Origin: Rosa chinensis
Lineage: Eukaryota > Streptophyta > Magnoliopsida > Rosales > Rosaceae
Length of the DNA: 64,000 nucleotides
Assembly (NCBI RefSeq): GCF_002994745.2
Contig: NC_037092.1
Location: forward strand, 25,197,001-25,261,000
Direction: 5' to 3'
Shown: positions 49,448-61,630 of the stretch, one piece after another
How the letters are laid out: every line of letters starts with the position of its first letter
Numbering within the stretch: position 1 is the stretch's first letter
Program-made: the position numbers and the translations under genes
The notes under the pieces: generated by a model
Told to the model about the DNA's origin: nothing
The model's database searches: none
What the model saw: the letters and a program-made list of their open reading frames with translations, nothing else

Positions 49448-51348
49448 AGAGGAAATAACCCAGAAGTGTACTAGTCCTACTGGTGGCTTTGGTAGATCCT
49501 CAAATTCCAAAAAGTCTAATAAGCAAAAGAAAGTGCCACAGAGAGGTTTAGGTGTGGCTCAGCTTGAGAAGATCAGATTAGAAGAACAGCAAAAGAAAGC
49601 TGCTTCTGTTTTGACATCACCAACCCCACCTGCCTCTAATTCCTTACCATCACCAACCAAATCATCTCCATGTGTTCCTAATTCCGCTCCGATTAGACAT
49701 TACCAACCACCCTCTTCAATCCCATTTCAATCTCTGCCATCACTGGATCTGCCCTCACCAAACTCGATTTTCAGGCCACCCAATGCCGATGTTGTTCGAA
49801 AGCCGAACAGTATTAGTACTGTTCCATTGCCTAACAAGGAGACTCATGGGTTTGAGATTCCGGGACATGGAAATGTTGTCGTTCCCAACTTGTGGAATCC
49901 CAATTGTGAGTACAACAGTGCTGATCTCAATAAGGAGAGTTCATCACGAATTTTGGATCCGGGATTCGCATTTCGGCCTAGTTTGAATAATTTGCCTACT
50001 TTCGATAACTCCAACGCGATTTGGGCTCTCCCCAATTTTCCACAAAGAAGACACCAATTTCATCACCAACCACCACCACCTCCTCCTTCATTGGTAAGAA
50101 TCATATTATTTTTAAATGGGATGAATAATTGACTTTCTGTAGTCTGATCTATGTTTATTAGTATTTTGACAAGGAATTTTGGTGTGTGTAGGTGAATGTC
50201 TCATCAGCTACTTCATTATCGTCATCATCATCTGTACTGAACTTTCACACAGAGCCCCCTTCAAACCAAAGCTATCACAGCATCTATACTACACCAATGT
50301 GGTCAGAGGAAGAGAGGGTATGATCATCTCTCTATATTTAGCCATATGATTGTTTCTCTAAGTAATGTACTAGTAATTTCTTGTTTTTTTTTTTTTTTTT
50401 TACAATAGAAAGTAGTATACAAGCTGTTTCTGATCAAGAAAGGCATTACTATGATACTGATCATCTTAGATTCTGTGAATTATAGTCTGTGTTTTGTATA
50501 GAATAGTAGTTGTATTCTGTTGCCTTAACTTGGATCTGTGTGGAATTGGTATCTGTTAATTAGGAGGTACCTAAGAGATTGTTCTATGTTTTGATTAACG
50601 GGGACTAAATTTCAATTGTAGTAGATGGTTGGCATGAAAAGGCTATATCCCTTTTCTCACGACAATGACGCTCCCTCAATCAACTTCAAATTCCCAACCT
50701 TTGCTCCTCCTCCTATGAGGACAGATGAAACAACTTCATGTGGGAACAGAGGAGGCACCTCTAATTTAGACCCTGACGACAACACAATCTTCAGGTTTGC
50801 AAATCTTCATCTTTGTGATCCATTTAAATCCCCCAGTACATGCTTCCTTACATGGTTTTCATTTGCACCATTTTCAGAGAAGGCTCTACCTGCTCAACTA
50901 AAATTTCGGAGTCCAATTCGAAGATTAGCATCAAAGAAAATGGGAATGTTAATGGAGATTTTCTCACACTTGCCCCTCCTACAACTAATAGGACATGTCC
51001 GAGCCCAAAGTTTAATTTTCCTCCAGCTTATCTAGCATTCCATAACCCTGAAGTCCCCGATTTTGCCTCATTTCCTTATAAAGTAAGATACATCAACAGA
51101 TACACTCACTTTTCATTCACTAGTTTGCTTTAGTCATATCATCTCATTCTCTAATTGCTTCTATCAAATCGTTACAGGGAAGTTCAGAAGATACATTTTT
51201 ACAGTCAGGACCAAGTGGTTCAACTCCACAACAGGCTTTCTACACCTTCATCCCACCAGCAAAATCACAAATTGTTAAACCAGCAGCAACCATAAACAAT
51301 TGTAATGGTGAAGTAGGAGAAACTGTTGATCTCAATTTGAAATTATAA
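49440..51348 (+). CDS. TIE1: SPEAR/TIE-type EAR repressor (TCP-interacting)
   Basis: Five coding exons: 49440-50093, 50192-50317, 50625-50794, 50878-51082 and 51178-51348, all with GT...AG introns. They join in frame to a predicted 441-aa protein. The N-terminal SPL/NZZ-family motif is at residues 24-52: KKSNKQKKVPQRGLGVAQLE then KIRLEEQQ. The protein ends VDLNLKL, a canonical EAR motif (DLNLKL, residues 436-441). The middle is Pro/Ser-rich and disordered. SPEAR/TIE proteins of Arabidopsis bind CIN-TCP factors and recruit TOPLESS co-repressors through the EAR motif, limiting TCP activity in leaves. Exon 3 uses the second of two nearby AGs (start 50625), because the first would put a stop in frame. 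The family is secure; which SPEAR/TIE member it is remains inferred. Confidence 0.92.
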
Positions 51349-52018
51349 ATGGTCTTATAAACTTTGCCAGGCTAGTTGTTCTCCATTCAGTGAACCATGC
51401 ATAGGAAATTTTTTAGCTTTTCATAAAGTTCTGCCGAGTAGGATGGATGTCTAAATTTGCATATGTAAGCTCTGAGCATTGTGAAAGCGTGGGAGAGTTG
51501 ATTAAAAAAAAGAAGGAGATTTGTCTGTTTGAGCTGTTACACCACTTTTATGAAGCCAGAAGAGTGGTCGGTTATGCTTTGGGATTCTGTGGTTTATGGT
51601 TTGGTTTTCTTTGGTGGGTGGGATGATGGATGACTCAAGGCACTGCTTTGCTAACAAACTGTTGCATGTGGATTGTAGAGGATCTGATTTGGTTTGTCCT
51701 ATCTTCCTTGACCTTCATGAATCATTATAATCATGGACTTGGGTGTTTTTTCTTCTTCTTTTTTGGCTAATTGGCAAGGAGAAGAGGAGGAATTCGAACT
51801 CAAATGGGGTAAATACTCACAAGCAACACAGTTACCAGACTAAAAAAAAAAAAAAAAAAAAATTCAATGACAGTCCACACTCCACTATATGAATCTTTAA
51901 TCTGGTAGAAACTTTACTAAATGAGATTAAGAATTGATACCTAATCTTGGGCCATTGTCCTCCTTACTGTGTGCGTGTACCGCTCAAAAGTCTTTTTTTT
52001 AAAATTTTTTTTCCTTAA

Positions 52019-52290
52019 GTGGGAGGTTATGAATTTTCCTCATAAAACTCAAAACGTCAAACTATGGAAAGGGGTTATTTAGTGTTTAGTGTTCAGAAGT
52101 CAGAACATCTTCTTCTCCTTGGGAGGTCATGAATTATACTCATAGACCCAAAGCGCTGAAATCCATGGATCTGGTGTCCAGAACCTTTTCTTTTCCTCGG
52201 GAGGTCATGAATTTTACTCATAGTCCCGAAACGTTGAACCATCGAAGGGCTGGGATGTCTTGTTTTCAGAATTTCCTCTTCTCCTCACAC
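52019..52290. repeat. Three diverged tandem units of about 80-100 bp
   Basis: gggaggtcatgaattttact, then catag...cccgaaacg, recurs from about 52019, 52118 and 52198 with substitutions. Confidence 0.65.
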
Positions 52291-52557
52291 TTTAAAAATG
52301 TACTAAGAAAGACAATAAAAGAAGGCGGTGTGTATTAAGAATATAGGTTTGTATATATGAAAGTTCTCCTCTTTTAATAATGAAAAGAAGACATACAAAA
52401 TAAGACTTGATTAGGAATGAAAGCAAGAGTTTTGGTTGTCGCCAACTATGACAATCTTGTTGGTGGATCGAACATGCGGATTAGTCATCATACTCTTTCA
52501 TTAAAATCATTATGATGTAAATATGTAATCATGAAATTGAGTTGAGATTAGTCATCA

Positions 52558-52610
52558 AGTAACCTGTCATCCCGATCCAAAAAAAAAAAAAAAAAAAAGT
52601 AACCTGTCAT
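52558..52610 (+). mobile_element. Micro-retroposon, 27 nt, with 13-bp TSD
   Basis: cccgatcc plus poly(A) (52571-52597) is bounded by perfect copies of agtaacctgtcat at 52558-52570 and 52598-52610. This is an extremely 5'-truncated retroposition event. Confidence 0.8.
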
Positions 52611-52724
52611 GAAAAAATAGTGTCAAATAATACTTCTATACCTAACCAATTAGGAAAAATTGTGATAGTAATATCGTTATATATTGACTATAAAATTAGG
52701 GTAAATGGACAAAAACCCTTATAT

Positions 52725-52992
52725 ATTTTGGTATTTCGTCAATTACAACACATTCCAAAATTCATGTTCTACCAATGGTAAGATTAAGAAACATGAAATT
52801 TGAATAAGAATTATGGCTTTGCATAGTTTCGCTTGTTGGGAGGTGACATGGGGGCACCTGTGGAATGCAATGGCATGCTGAGACATGTTAAACCTTGCCA
52901 ACCATCTTTTCTTAAAATTCTCCTATACTATGAGCTCACCATTTGTAGAGCATAATTTTTGAAACGTTTTCCAGGTGACGAAATACCAAAAT
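52725..52992. mobile_element. MITE-like element with 17-bp perfect inverted repeat
   Basis: attttggtatttcgtca (52725-52741) and its exact complement (52976-52992) bracket 234 bases. No target duplication was identified, so the element type is unassigned. Confidence 0.5.
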
Positions 52993-53669
52993 CTTGAACA
53001 ATTTTTTAAATAATTTTATTGCTTTTTAATTTTGAAAAATTCATAAAAAGAAATATGTGTCGTATCAAATTCCATTAGTTGGAGAAGTGCTTAAAAGTCA
53101 TTAATTGAAGGTGTAAATTTTATGTGATATTCATAAAACCACGCGATTTTGGCCAAAAATCGTGCTATATATAGTCCATAGTTTTGAGTAGAAATTATGG
53201 ACTTGGAGAAAGCAAAACTATGGACTTGGAGAAAGCTTCTTTTTTTTTTTTTTAAATTTATGAAAGTACCGGTTTCCAGTTTGGACGGAGTTAGGCCATG
53301 AACAGTAGTTTAGTACTACTAAAGACTAGGTTATGCAAAGAGAGCAGGGAGCTTTGCGCATTGTACCTGGCTGTGACGATCCAGGTGCATGAAGAAACCA
53401 AATCTGCTATGCCGATCAATGTTCAACTTTGCAGTTGACAAGTAGAAACTATTAACTTACATAAATTGAAAAACATGCCTCATAATAGAATTCGATTCAA
53501 GTTTAATTTCCAATATAACATGCCTGGAGGGAATTAGAAAACATGGAGCAACAACCTATGAATCTCCATATTCCAAAAACTTGCACTGTGAGGTGAAGAC
53601 TACATCATCAACTACGGTCTTATTAGACAGCTAATCCAACCAGTACGAGACTAGTGCACTAGCAAGTCA

Positions 53670-56600
53670 CTATGACCAACCAAAAACGAAATCCAGAACA
53701 TAAATCAGTGCCACCGAGAACGGATAGAGTATGAAAGCAATTGATGATGTCCAGAGAGGAAAGGTGGTGCGGAAACTGCCAAAAACACCCATCACTACGC
53801 AGACAATAAGAATGACAAGAACTTCTGCTGAGAAATCCCATGTTAATTCCCTGATATAAACCAGGGCCAAAAATACAGATAGGCAAAGCACATTCTTCAT
53901 GGTTACTGAGCCATACAACTGCAACAATGAACAAACAAAGAGGTCAAATTTCAGCATTCAACGAAGATGCCATAAAAATGAAATATAGGTTGACAGCAGA
54001 AAAGCTACTTGAAAATTCAACTCTTAAATACTGCAGCATTCTTATTTAAATTACAATGACTTGTAGACACAAAACTGTTCTATATGTGAGGAGGTATCAT
54101 ATATCTGGTCTGCAGGGTGACAAAACATAAAGAGAGACGCGATAAGTGGGATACAAACCTGAGAAAATGTCAAAGAGGCAGTTCGTATCTTTTTTCGGCT
54201 AGCGAATGTTATTGCAGACACACCCTCACTAGCAGTAAACAAAGGTAGTATAATGAATGAGATGAAGAAATTTGGAATGCTTGTGGCATCTGAGAAATTA
54301 TCAACAACGTCGACCAAAGGTTCTGCAACTACAGCTGCAATAAGAGTTCCTACCAACAGCATTCCTACCGCTTTGAGGAAGGCCAACTTGATATTTTTCC
54401 TTTCCTCAATGGCCTCCTCACTTTGATCACCCGCCCCCAAAAGATCATGCTCTTTCTTTGTCCTCTGTAGATGAATTCCCCGTAATTAGCAGATCATCAT
54501 GGAAAAAAGTATTGGGTATTTAATAAGCAAACCTTACCAAGTGGAAGTCAGTTAAAAATTTACGATCAGAGGGAGACTTGGAATTTGCTACACTCTTGGC
54601 CACATTAAGCCATTTTGAGACGCCAATAAAGAACTCATTCATATCAATGCGAGAATCATGAGAAGTATCAAATTCCTGCATCAGTTTTTCCACAGCATCA
54701 TCCTTATTCAACTCTATTTGATCAAACCGGACTCCTATTATAAGTGCTCTTAATTCAGTAGCTGAAAGATATCCATCATTATCCTGATCAATTGTACAAA
54801 ACAACCTAGTATACGTACATATAATCAGAAGTTAGAACAACCTCTATTAATAACAAAAGAAAAGAGGCAATAGTGTCTAAATAAAAAGCAGCAAGAAATA
54901 CTAACTTATCTATAACTTCTTTATTGGGTTCTCCATCATCGTCAAGAAGCCATCCCAATGCACGCATCTTTAGATGTTGTAAGATTCCTGATATAACATG
55001 CTTATGTTTTGCATAAGCAATATGTCTCTTCTGGACCCATGGTTGACACACCTGCACCAACAGTAATAACTCAAATATGTAAAAAGCTCTAAACTTAATC
55101 AGAGGAGAAAGAAGACTGAAACAAATTACGGTTAGTTACAAAACTAATGATGTGAGTGAATCAAAATGGGCTCCAAAACCCCAGATGAAAGATTTAATTT
55201 ATTAGACATGGCTGCATTTACGCCCAGTTCCTTTTGAGTGGGGAACCTACAAATCCAATGGGGCATGTATGAAAATCATATATACCTGATAAATGCAATA
55301 CGAAACAAATAGTGTGACAGAGACAATGAGCGCAATCAAAACTGCTATGCGTCTTCCTGAGTACGAATTGAGAAGCTGCGGTATTTGAACAATAAGGAAT
55401 GGGATGACAGAGACAGCCATAATCCTTGCAGAATAGCTAGTCCAGATATCAGTACTGACACCAGAACCTGCAGTTACGAATAGTTCCATATGAATCAGGC
55501 ATTTCTAAGTTGTATCATTCCTTAAGTGAGAAACACAATCAATTAAAAGACACAGTCAGCGAGGCATATCTGGATTTCATATTACCAGTTCATAAAAGCT
55601 ATTTTAAACTCTGATCAGCATCATAAGTTAAGCATGAACTACTACTTAATTATAGGTACACATTCCTTTTGGTTATGCTTTTTAAGCTGATATTGCGCTG
55701 GCTTATGTCTAAAAGGGTTGTTCTTTATAGTGGATGATCATCAAACAGAACCAAAACAAGGTTGTTTAGGATCCAAACTCATCAAGAACCTAGTTAAGCC
55801 TTATTTCACATTGTTCATGACAATATAGTCAACCTATTTGTCAATGATCACTATATATGTATAGAACGAATCCCATTGAAACTTGGGATCTTATACAGTT
55901 TTAACTGATGAATTAGTAGGTCAAGTAATCCAGTTTCTTTGTTCAAAACAGCATTCGAATTGATTCCTGTACATTTCCACAGGATTACATACATTATTTC
56001 GTACATTTCCATTGTCTATCCGTCTCTATGACTATTTGTTTTAAATGGCAAGTGCTAAACAAAAATGTAGAATAAATTTAGATGGACATACCAGTGAAGT
56101 TAAACCCTTTTGTGTCCTCCTTATCTTTTGCAGTGGAATTTTCAATATCGCACTTGCCAACAACAACACAGGAACCCCATATTAGTGAAAGAACTAACAC
56201 TGTTGACCCAGCAAGCAACCCAATTCCCACAGAGACCTGACTTTGAGCAGTTTCTGTACTCCCAGAGAGTCCGGATACTGAAAGTAATGGGGCAGTGAAT
56301 ACATCAGAAGCAAGTTTGAGCTAATCAGTAAGTACATTAACATCATCTATATAGGATACAAAAACTGATTTCAGCAAAGCCAGTTATCTAGATCACAGAG
56401 AATAAAGAGAAATTTTAAAAGTTATATATGGGCTTAGAATTCGATTTAATAAAGGCATTTTGCTTTGTCGATCTGAGGAACTTTGGCAATTGTACATCTC
56501 TTTCTTTTAAATCCTCCTTATTAAGTAGTTCTGAATTACCATAAATTTGTAGTTCGAAACATCTGATTGGTTTTTGTGACCTACTTTGACACTAACCGGT

Positions 56601-57815
56601 TCATTTTGTTGTTTTTTATCCATATATGCCACGTTTATGTGTAAGTGTCGTAGTAGTCGAGAGTCGAAATGACAAACTCGTGGTAGCTCCAAACTATATA
56701 AGAGACCCGATAAATCTAAAGACATTTGGAAGTGACAACAGGTAAAGGTAAAAATGGGTAAAGTTATGGTATGTTAACATTTCTTATACATCAACTATTT
56801 TGACCCCTTTAAGGACTTATGTTACCACTTTGAGGACTAATATTACTATTTTGAGGACTCATCTGGTAAACTAAGAAAACTTGCCACTTTAAGGACTCAT
56901 GTTACCACTATGTTACCACTTTGAGGACTAATATTACTCTTTTGAAGACCGGTAACTAAGAAAATTTACCACTTTAAGGACTAATATTACTATTTTGAAG
57001 ACTCATTTTACCACTTTTAAAGCAATTGTATGCATGTCATACATTAACACATTGTAAAAAATTTCAATAAAAATAATTCAAAATTCAAAGTGAACAACTT
57101 TAGGAATATATTCCTATCAAATATAAAAGCATTGGTCAAAATATTTCCATATCCTCATTTGACCAGGTCAATTTCTCCAGCGGACCAGACATTTTTAAAG
57201 TGAGAGGACAACCATAAAGCGAACTTATTCCTTCCCCCACTACACAAAAACACTACTGCAAGTCGACCATCACAAAATGCAAATGAAAAAAGGAAAATAA
57301 CAAGTTAATTAGGATGAAGCTCCTTTATCCAGACTGTTTCATTTTCTCAAATATTATCAACAACCAATTTAACAGAGGATTAAGTTAGGAGACTCACCGA
57401 GAATGAGCATGGCATCGGGAAGAGAAGTGAGGACGGGGAGGAACAAGCCTCCGACGATACCGGGGCCAAGAATCTCAAGCAGAATCTCGCTGCCGCTGGA
57501 GAGCCATTTGGCCGCCGAATACATCAAGTAACCATAGACCAGCATGAGGAACATGTTCCCAACAACGGTGGTGGTGCATGGCATGAAACCATAGGTCTCC
57601 TCACACGTGGACTCCACCGATAAGGGTTTGAGACTGAGGAGGTAGGATGAGGACTCGGATTCGGATTCGCGTTCGTTGACCCCATCGGAGGCTAGATCGG
57701 TTGAAGATTGACGGTAAGAGGTGAACCGGCCTTGGGCATTGCTACATAGAACTAGCAAGAGGAGGAGGAAGAAGAAGAAGAGGGAGGAGAAGGGTACGTA
57801 CGGTTTTATAGACAT
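53670..57815 (-). CDS. NCL: NCL-type sodium/calcium exchanger with EF hands
   Basis: Seven coding exons on the minus strand: 57815-57398, 56277-56092, 55467-55286, 55051-54906, 54805-54538, 54464-54159 and 53918-53670. All junctions are GT/AG and the phases agree, giving a predicted 584 aa, close to Arabidopsis NCL. A signal peptide (about 1-28, ending CSNAQG) precedes the first exchanger alpha-repeat region (GPGIVGGLFLPVLTSLPDAM, then LILVSGLSG). Two EF hands follow: DQDNDGYLSATE (317-328, canonical) and DTSHDSRIDMNE (357-368, Ser where Gly is usual). The second alpha repeat is AEPLVDVVDNFSDATSIPNF (about 448-467), then LFTASEGVSAI. The C-terminus ends YVLDFVFGWS. The family moves Ca2+ and Na+ across a cellular membrane and affects salt tolerance. 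Intron 1 is long (1.1 kb) and holds a small minisatellite. Confidence 0.96.
56800..57020. repeat. Degenerate minisatellite in NCL intron 1
   Basis: ccactttgaggactaatatt and ccactttaaggactcatgtt variants recur about seven times. It is intronic with no coding role. Confidence 0.7.
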
Positions 57816-58159
57816 GGCTGGCTAAGCTAATTAATATGGCTTCAGTAGCCTCAAAGTATATATCTCCGAATGCCACTATAGCTTGGATTCTTCTGAAAAT
57901 ATCAGAAAAGGAAACCTAATAATGAATGTGAAACAAGTAATTTAAGATAGACATATGTGTGGCTTAAAACAAACCAAGAAAAATGTGGAGGAACAAAACA
58001 AGCACTAGCTGACAACTGCAGAAGACCACATGTTTCACGTCTGGTTTCAAATTTTTTTTCCTGGCGGAAACCGCCACGGCGAACTTCCAGTAAGTACTAG
58101 TGGCCAACGGACTGAATAGGCCGCTCAAGTGGATTGCTATATAATCAGCTCACGTGGAT

Positions 58160-58600
58160 TGATTTTTTATGGTTAGAATTTTGCAAATTTGTGTAGATTC
58201 CAAGTCCAGTATAGGAAGTTCATGTATATCGAGCATATTTAAAGAAGTGGCATACCATAATTCTTATTTTGAGTTGTATATAAGAGGTCTGCTTATTTTG
58301 AGTTGTATGTAAGAGGTTTACACAGCTAAGAGACAATTTTTAAGGGACTTTGAGGGACAAAAAAATGCAACGGTTGAAAACAAATACACAGTTTTGAGTT
58401 GTTATAATTTCAGCTTTTAAATTTAATACATGTGGTTGAAATGCATTTGTCTCTCGCATTTCCTTAAAATTGTCACTTAAGTAAGCAAGACTGTTGAATT
58501 CAATGTCTTTCTAAGTTGTATCCTATTTTTATGTCAAATAATGAAATTGTTTAGTGAATGTATTAGAGTGAAAATGAGGTTATATTCATACCTTCAATTT
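58160..58600. repeat. Duplicated segment, copy 1 (also at 59810-59935 and 61964-62085)
   Basis: caagtccagtataggaagtt, then tatcgagcatatttaaa, then ttgagttgt, then caatgtctttctaagttgta, occurs here without the Pack-MULE-like element. In the second copy that element lies between the corresponding blocks. A 30-bp tandem repeat (cttattttgagttgtat) is at 58263-58318. Confidence 0.7.
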
Positions 58601-58673
58601 TTGTATTTGGACCTCCTTTTTTTAAAAGTGATGATTGACTCTATCAATTTATATGAAATAACTATTATGGACA

Positions 58674-59739
58674 CAAAAGAGCAGGGCCGGCCCTGTGAGT
58701 TTGGAGGCTCAAGGCGAAAAAAAATTCGAGGCCCCAAAACTCTACTGCTACATGCCTTGGCCAATGGCAAGTTCATCAGAGAACAAAGCAAAACTCATAA
58801 TGTTGAGAACAAAAAAGGGCAAATTCTGATATTTTATGAAGCATAATTTATATAGAAAAGGCCAACATAGCCTTTGTATACATATTACATCCGTGAGTAT
58901 ATAGTACGACGGGGTGGTTCTACAAAAAACCATAGTTGATTTGAGATTGTACACCTCGGTACAATACGGTTCTTCTTGTTGTCCCTAGCTGCGTTGCCAG
59001 GAAGCTCCAAAACCTAAATTCCCTAATTCATAAACCAAAACAGCACAAACCTAAAGATCAAAACTTCAAGCAGCTAATCCAAAACCCATCAAAATATAAA
59101 GCTAACAAAACCAAATCAACTATCATTCCACCCTTCAACAAACCTTAAACCCAATAATTTCCAGTCTTTAGCTACAAATATCCAAATTAACTCAGAAATG
59201 TCAAAACCCAAACTCTCGATTTGAAAACCAATTAATTCAAAACAAATACAAAATCCCTAAAATCCAGATCCCCAATTCCCGAAACCCTAATTTCTCAATT
59301 GAACAAGTATTGAGCAAATTAAGAAAAATTAAAACTCACCTCGGCAACTAGGTATTCAAGACAACCAAAAGATACACCGGAGCTCCGGCGCCGACACGCA
59401 CGGCGTATTGGCCGGACTTAAGAAACTGGGCGATCCTATCCACCGAAAATTGAAGCCCAGCTTTGATTGACCTGGACATAGACCTGATGTGAGAGAGAGT
59501 GGGTTGGGAGTTGCTCTGTGATGGAATGAGTAAAGCAGTGGGGGCGTTCTAATATAGAGGACCCGATGCTGTGCGCTGATTGGTTAAGAGCAAGGTCACG
59601 TGGATTGCCAACATGGCACATAAGACCTTTGGAATTTGAGGCCCCAAAAATATATCTGCAGGCCTACATTTTTTTTTTTTTTTGAGGCCCTAGACCTGGG
59701 CCTGCTTCGCCTAGGCTCAGGGCCGGCCCTGCAAAAGAG
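58674..59739. mobile_element. hAT-type element with GGCCGGCC ends and 8-bp TSD
   Basis: The element 58682-59731 carries cagggccggccctg at both ends (a palindrome, hence also an inverted repeat). It is flanked by caaaagag at 58674-58681 and 59732-59739. Subterminal gaggcccca blocks are also inverted. No transposase is encoded. The 8-bp duplication indicates the hAT superfamily. Confidence 0.85.
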
Positions 59740-60080
59740 AGAACAACACTTCTCTCTCAAACCTCTATGCTATTCGACAAACCCAAAGTCTTCTTTCTCC
59801 ATTTTTTATAATAGAATTTTGCAGACTTATGTAGTTCTGTAGAATTCAAGTCCAGTGTAGGAAGCTCTTTTTTTTCTTGGCTGACAGTATAGGAAGCTTT
59901 TGTATATCGAGCATATTTAAAAGAGTGACAATAAAATAACGGGGCAGTGACCACTTACCCGATTTTAGACTAAAAATTACCCACTTACTCCAGCAAGAGT
60001 TTTTTAACCTCATTTACCCAATCTAACATCTATTGACATTTTAGCCCCTATTAATTAAATTAAAACCTATCCCTCTCCTC

Positions 60081-60130
60081 TCAGTCTCTCTCTCCTTCCC
60101 AAACTCTCTCGCTCTCCCCCGATCTGCACC

Positions 60131-60185
<55 letters not shown>

Positions 60186-60677
60186 ATCTCCACCTCCGGT
60201 CTGTCTCTCTTTCTCTATGATCGCCTCGCCGAAGATGCAGTCCAAACCTGAAGACGACGAAGAAGCTCCAGCCACTCTAACGTTCTCGTCGCCGTTCGAT
60301 TCCACAAAGCTTGAAATAACCCGACCCGACTCCACAAAGCTCCAGTCTTTCACCTTCACGGACCTCACAAGCCAGCCCTGGAGGCTCAGCCACCGCTTGC
60401 AGACCAGCGATCTCAGCTTCTGATCCTGCTCCGGCAGCTTGGCCAGAATTTCGAGGAGGATTTGATCAATCTGCAAGTACTCCGACCGATCTGCAAGTAC
60501 AACCATTTTCGGAGGCAAGAACCTAGCAAGCACAGGCAGCAGATCAAGGAAGCCAACGCTGTCGTGAAAACCCGAAATAAAGAGACCCCAACCCGCCGCA
60601 GGGAAGCACCGGCGAAAAAACCAGCCGGCCTCACACGTTGATGGGTGCCCAGAGCAATTTCTGGGTGCACATAGCAC
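60081..60677 (-). pseudogene. F-box gene fragment inside the Pack-MULE-like element
   Basis: A 198-codon minus frame includes LLEILAKLPEQDQKLRSLVC, then KRWLSLQGWLVRSVKVKDW, then SFVESGRVISSF. This is the F-box and following linker seen in plant F-box/LRR proteins. The leucine-rich repeats are absent and the frame ends in a translated (CT)n microsatellite. It looks like a captured 5' exon fragment, not a working F-box protein. Transcription from the element cannot be judged. Confidence 0.7.
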
Positions 60678-60746
60678 TTTTTTTTTTTTTGGTATCCTAA
60701 TTTTTTATTTTTTTTAATTTATCTGTAATGTATTCATTTTGGTTCA

Positions 60747-61369
60747 CTTGAGAGTAGGGCTGTCAATGGGTCGTGTCGGGTTGGGTTCGTGTCGGGTCAA
60801 GATATTTGTCGTGTCGTAATATACAAACCCAAACCCAACCCATTTAATAATCGTGTCAAAAATTTAAACCAAAACCCAACCTATTTATTAAACGGGTTAC
60901 CCATTTCCAACCCGCTTAACCCATTTAACAAATATGTCATGTTGTGTTAGACAAAATGACCCATTTAAGGGTTAACAATGCGACCCATTTAACTAAAAAA
61001 ATGCATAAATTGATTGAATTCACTAAAAACTCCACAAGCCTAAGAATATAAATAATTATATATATATATATATATTCATAAATAAATAAATCCAATAATT
61101 ATAAAGAAAAATATTTCAAATTGTCTAATCCTATGATCAAATACTCCCAACGCCCAAAATTTTAAGAAGAAGTATAGCATAATCGGGTTATACGGGTTCA
61201 CTTTGTGTTGGCGGGTTGACCCGTGGCCGACCCATTTATTAAATGGGTCCTGGCGGGTTGACCCATGGCTGACCCGCTTTTTAATCGTGCGGGTTCAACC
61301 GGCTTTATTTCGTGCGGGTTTCGAGTCGTGTTATTGGGTCGTGTCGGAATTGACAGCCCTACTTGAGAG
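60747..61369. mobile_element. hAT-type MITE, copy 2 (607 bp)
   Basis: The element 60755-61361 has ends tagggctgtcaat and attgacagcccta and a perfect 8-bp duplication, cttgagag, at 60747-60754 and 61362-61369. It is homologous along its length to the copy at 34127-34703 and lies inside the Pack-MULE-like element. Confidence 0.92.
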
Positions 61370-61630
61370 CAATAATATGATGATTGGAGGGTGATAATAT
61401 GATTATTGAGGCAATAATAGGATTATTTAGAGGCAATAATATGAGTATTGGGGGGCAATAACATGATCAATTGTGACCTATAGTGTATTCATTTTGGTTT
61501 TGGGAGTTTATACAATTCACTAGACGGAAATAATATGAATTTGGGAGGCAATAATATGATTATGGGGTGGCAATAATATGATTACTGGGGGGCAATAATA
61601 TGATTACTGGGGGGTAATAATATGGTTACT
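61370..61630. repeat. Tandem ggcaataatatgatta repeats
   Basis: Units of about 22-24 bases (ggcaataatatgattactgg and variants) recur around ten times, in two clusters, within the Pack-MULE-like element. Confidence 0.75.

Larger units (their letters stand above)
51349..53669. other. Intergenic DNA between TIE and NCL
   Basis: No gene seen. It holds a SINE-like tail with poly(A) at about 51740-51862, three tandem units at 52019-52290, a micro-retroposon (52558-52610), a MITE-like inverted repeat (52725-52992) and a 17-bp direct repeat (atggacttggagaaagc) near 53200. Confidence 0.6.

Noticed and set aside
52725..52992. Inverted repeat as a microRNA precursor
   Set aside because: The arms are only 17 bp and 234 bases apart; the MITE explanation is simpler.
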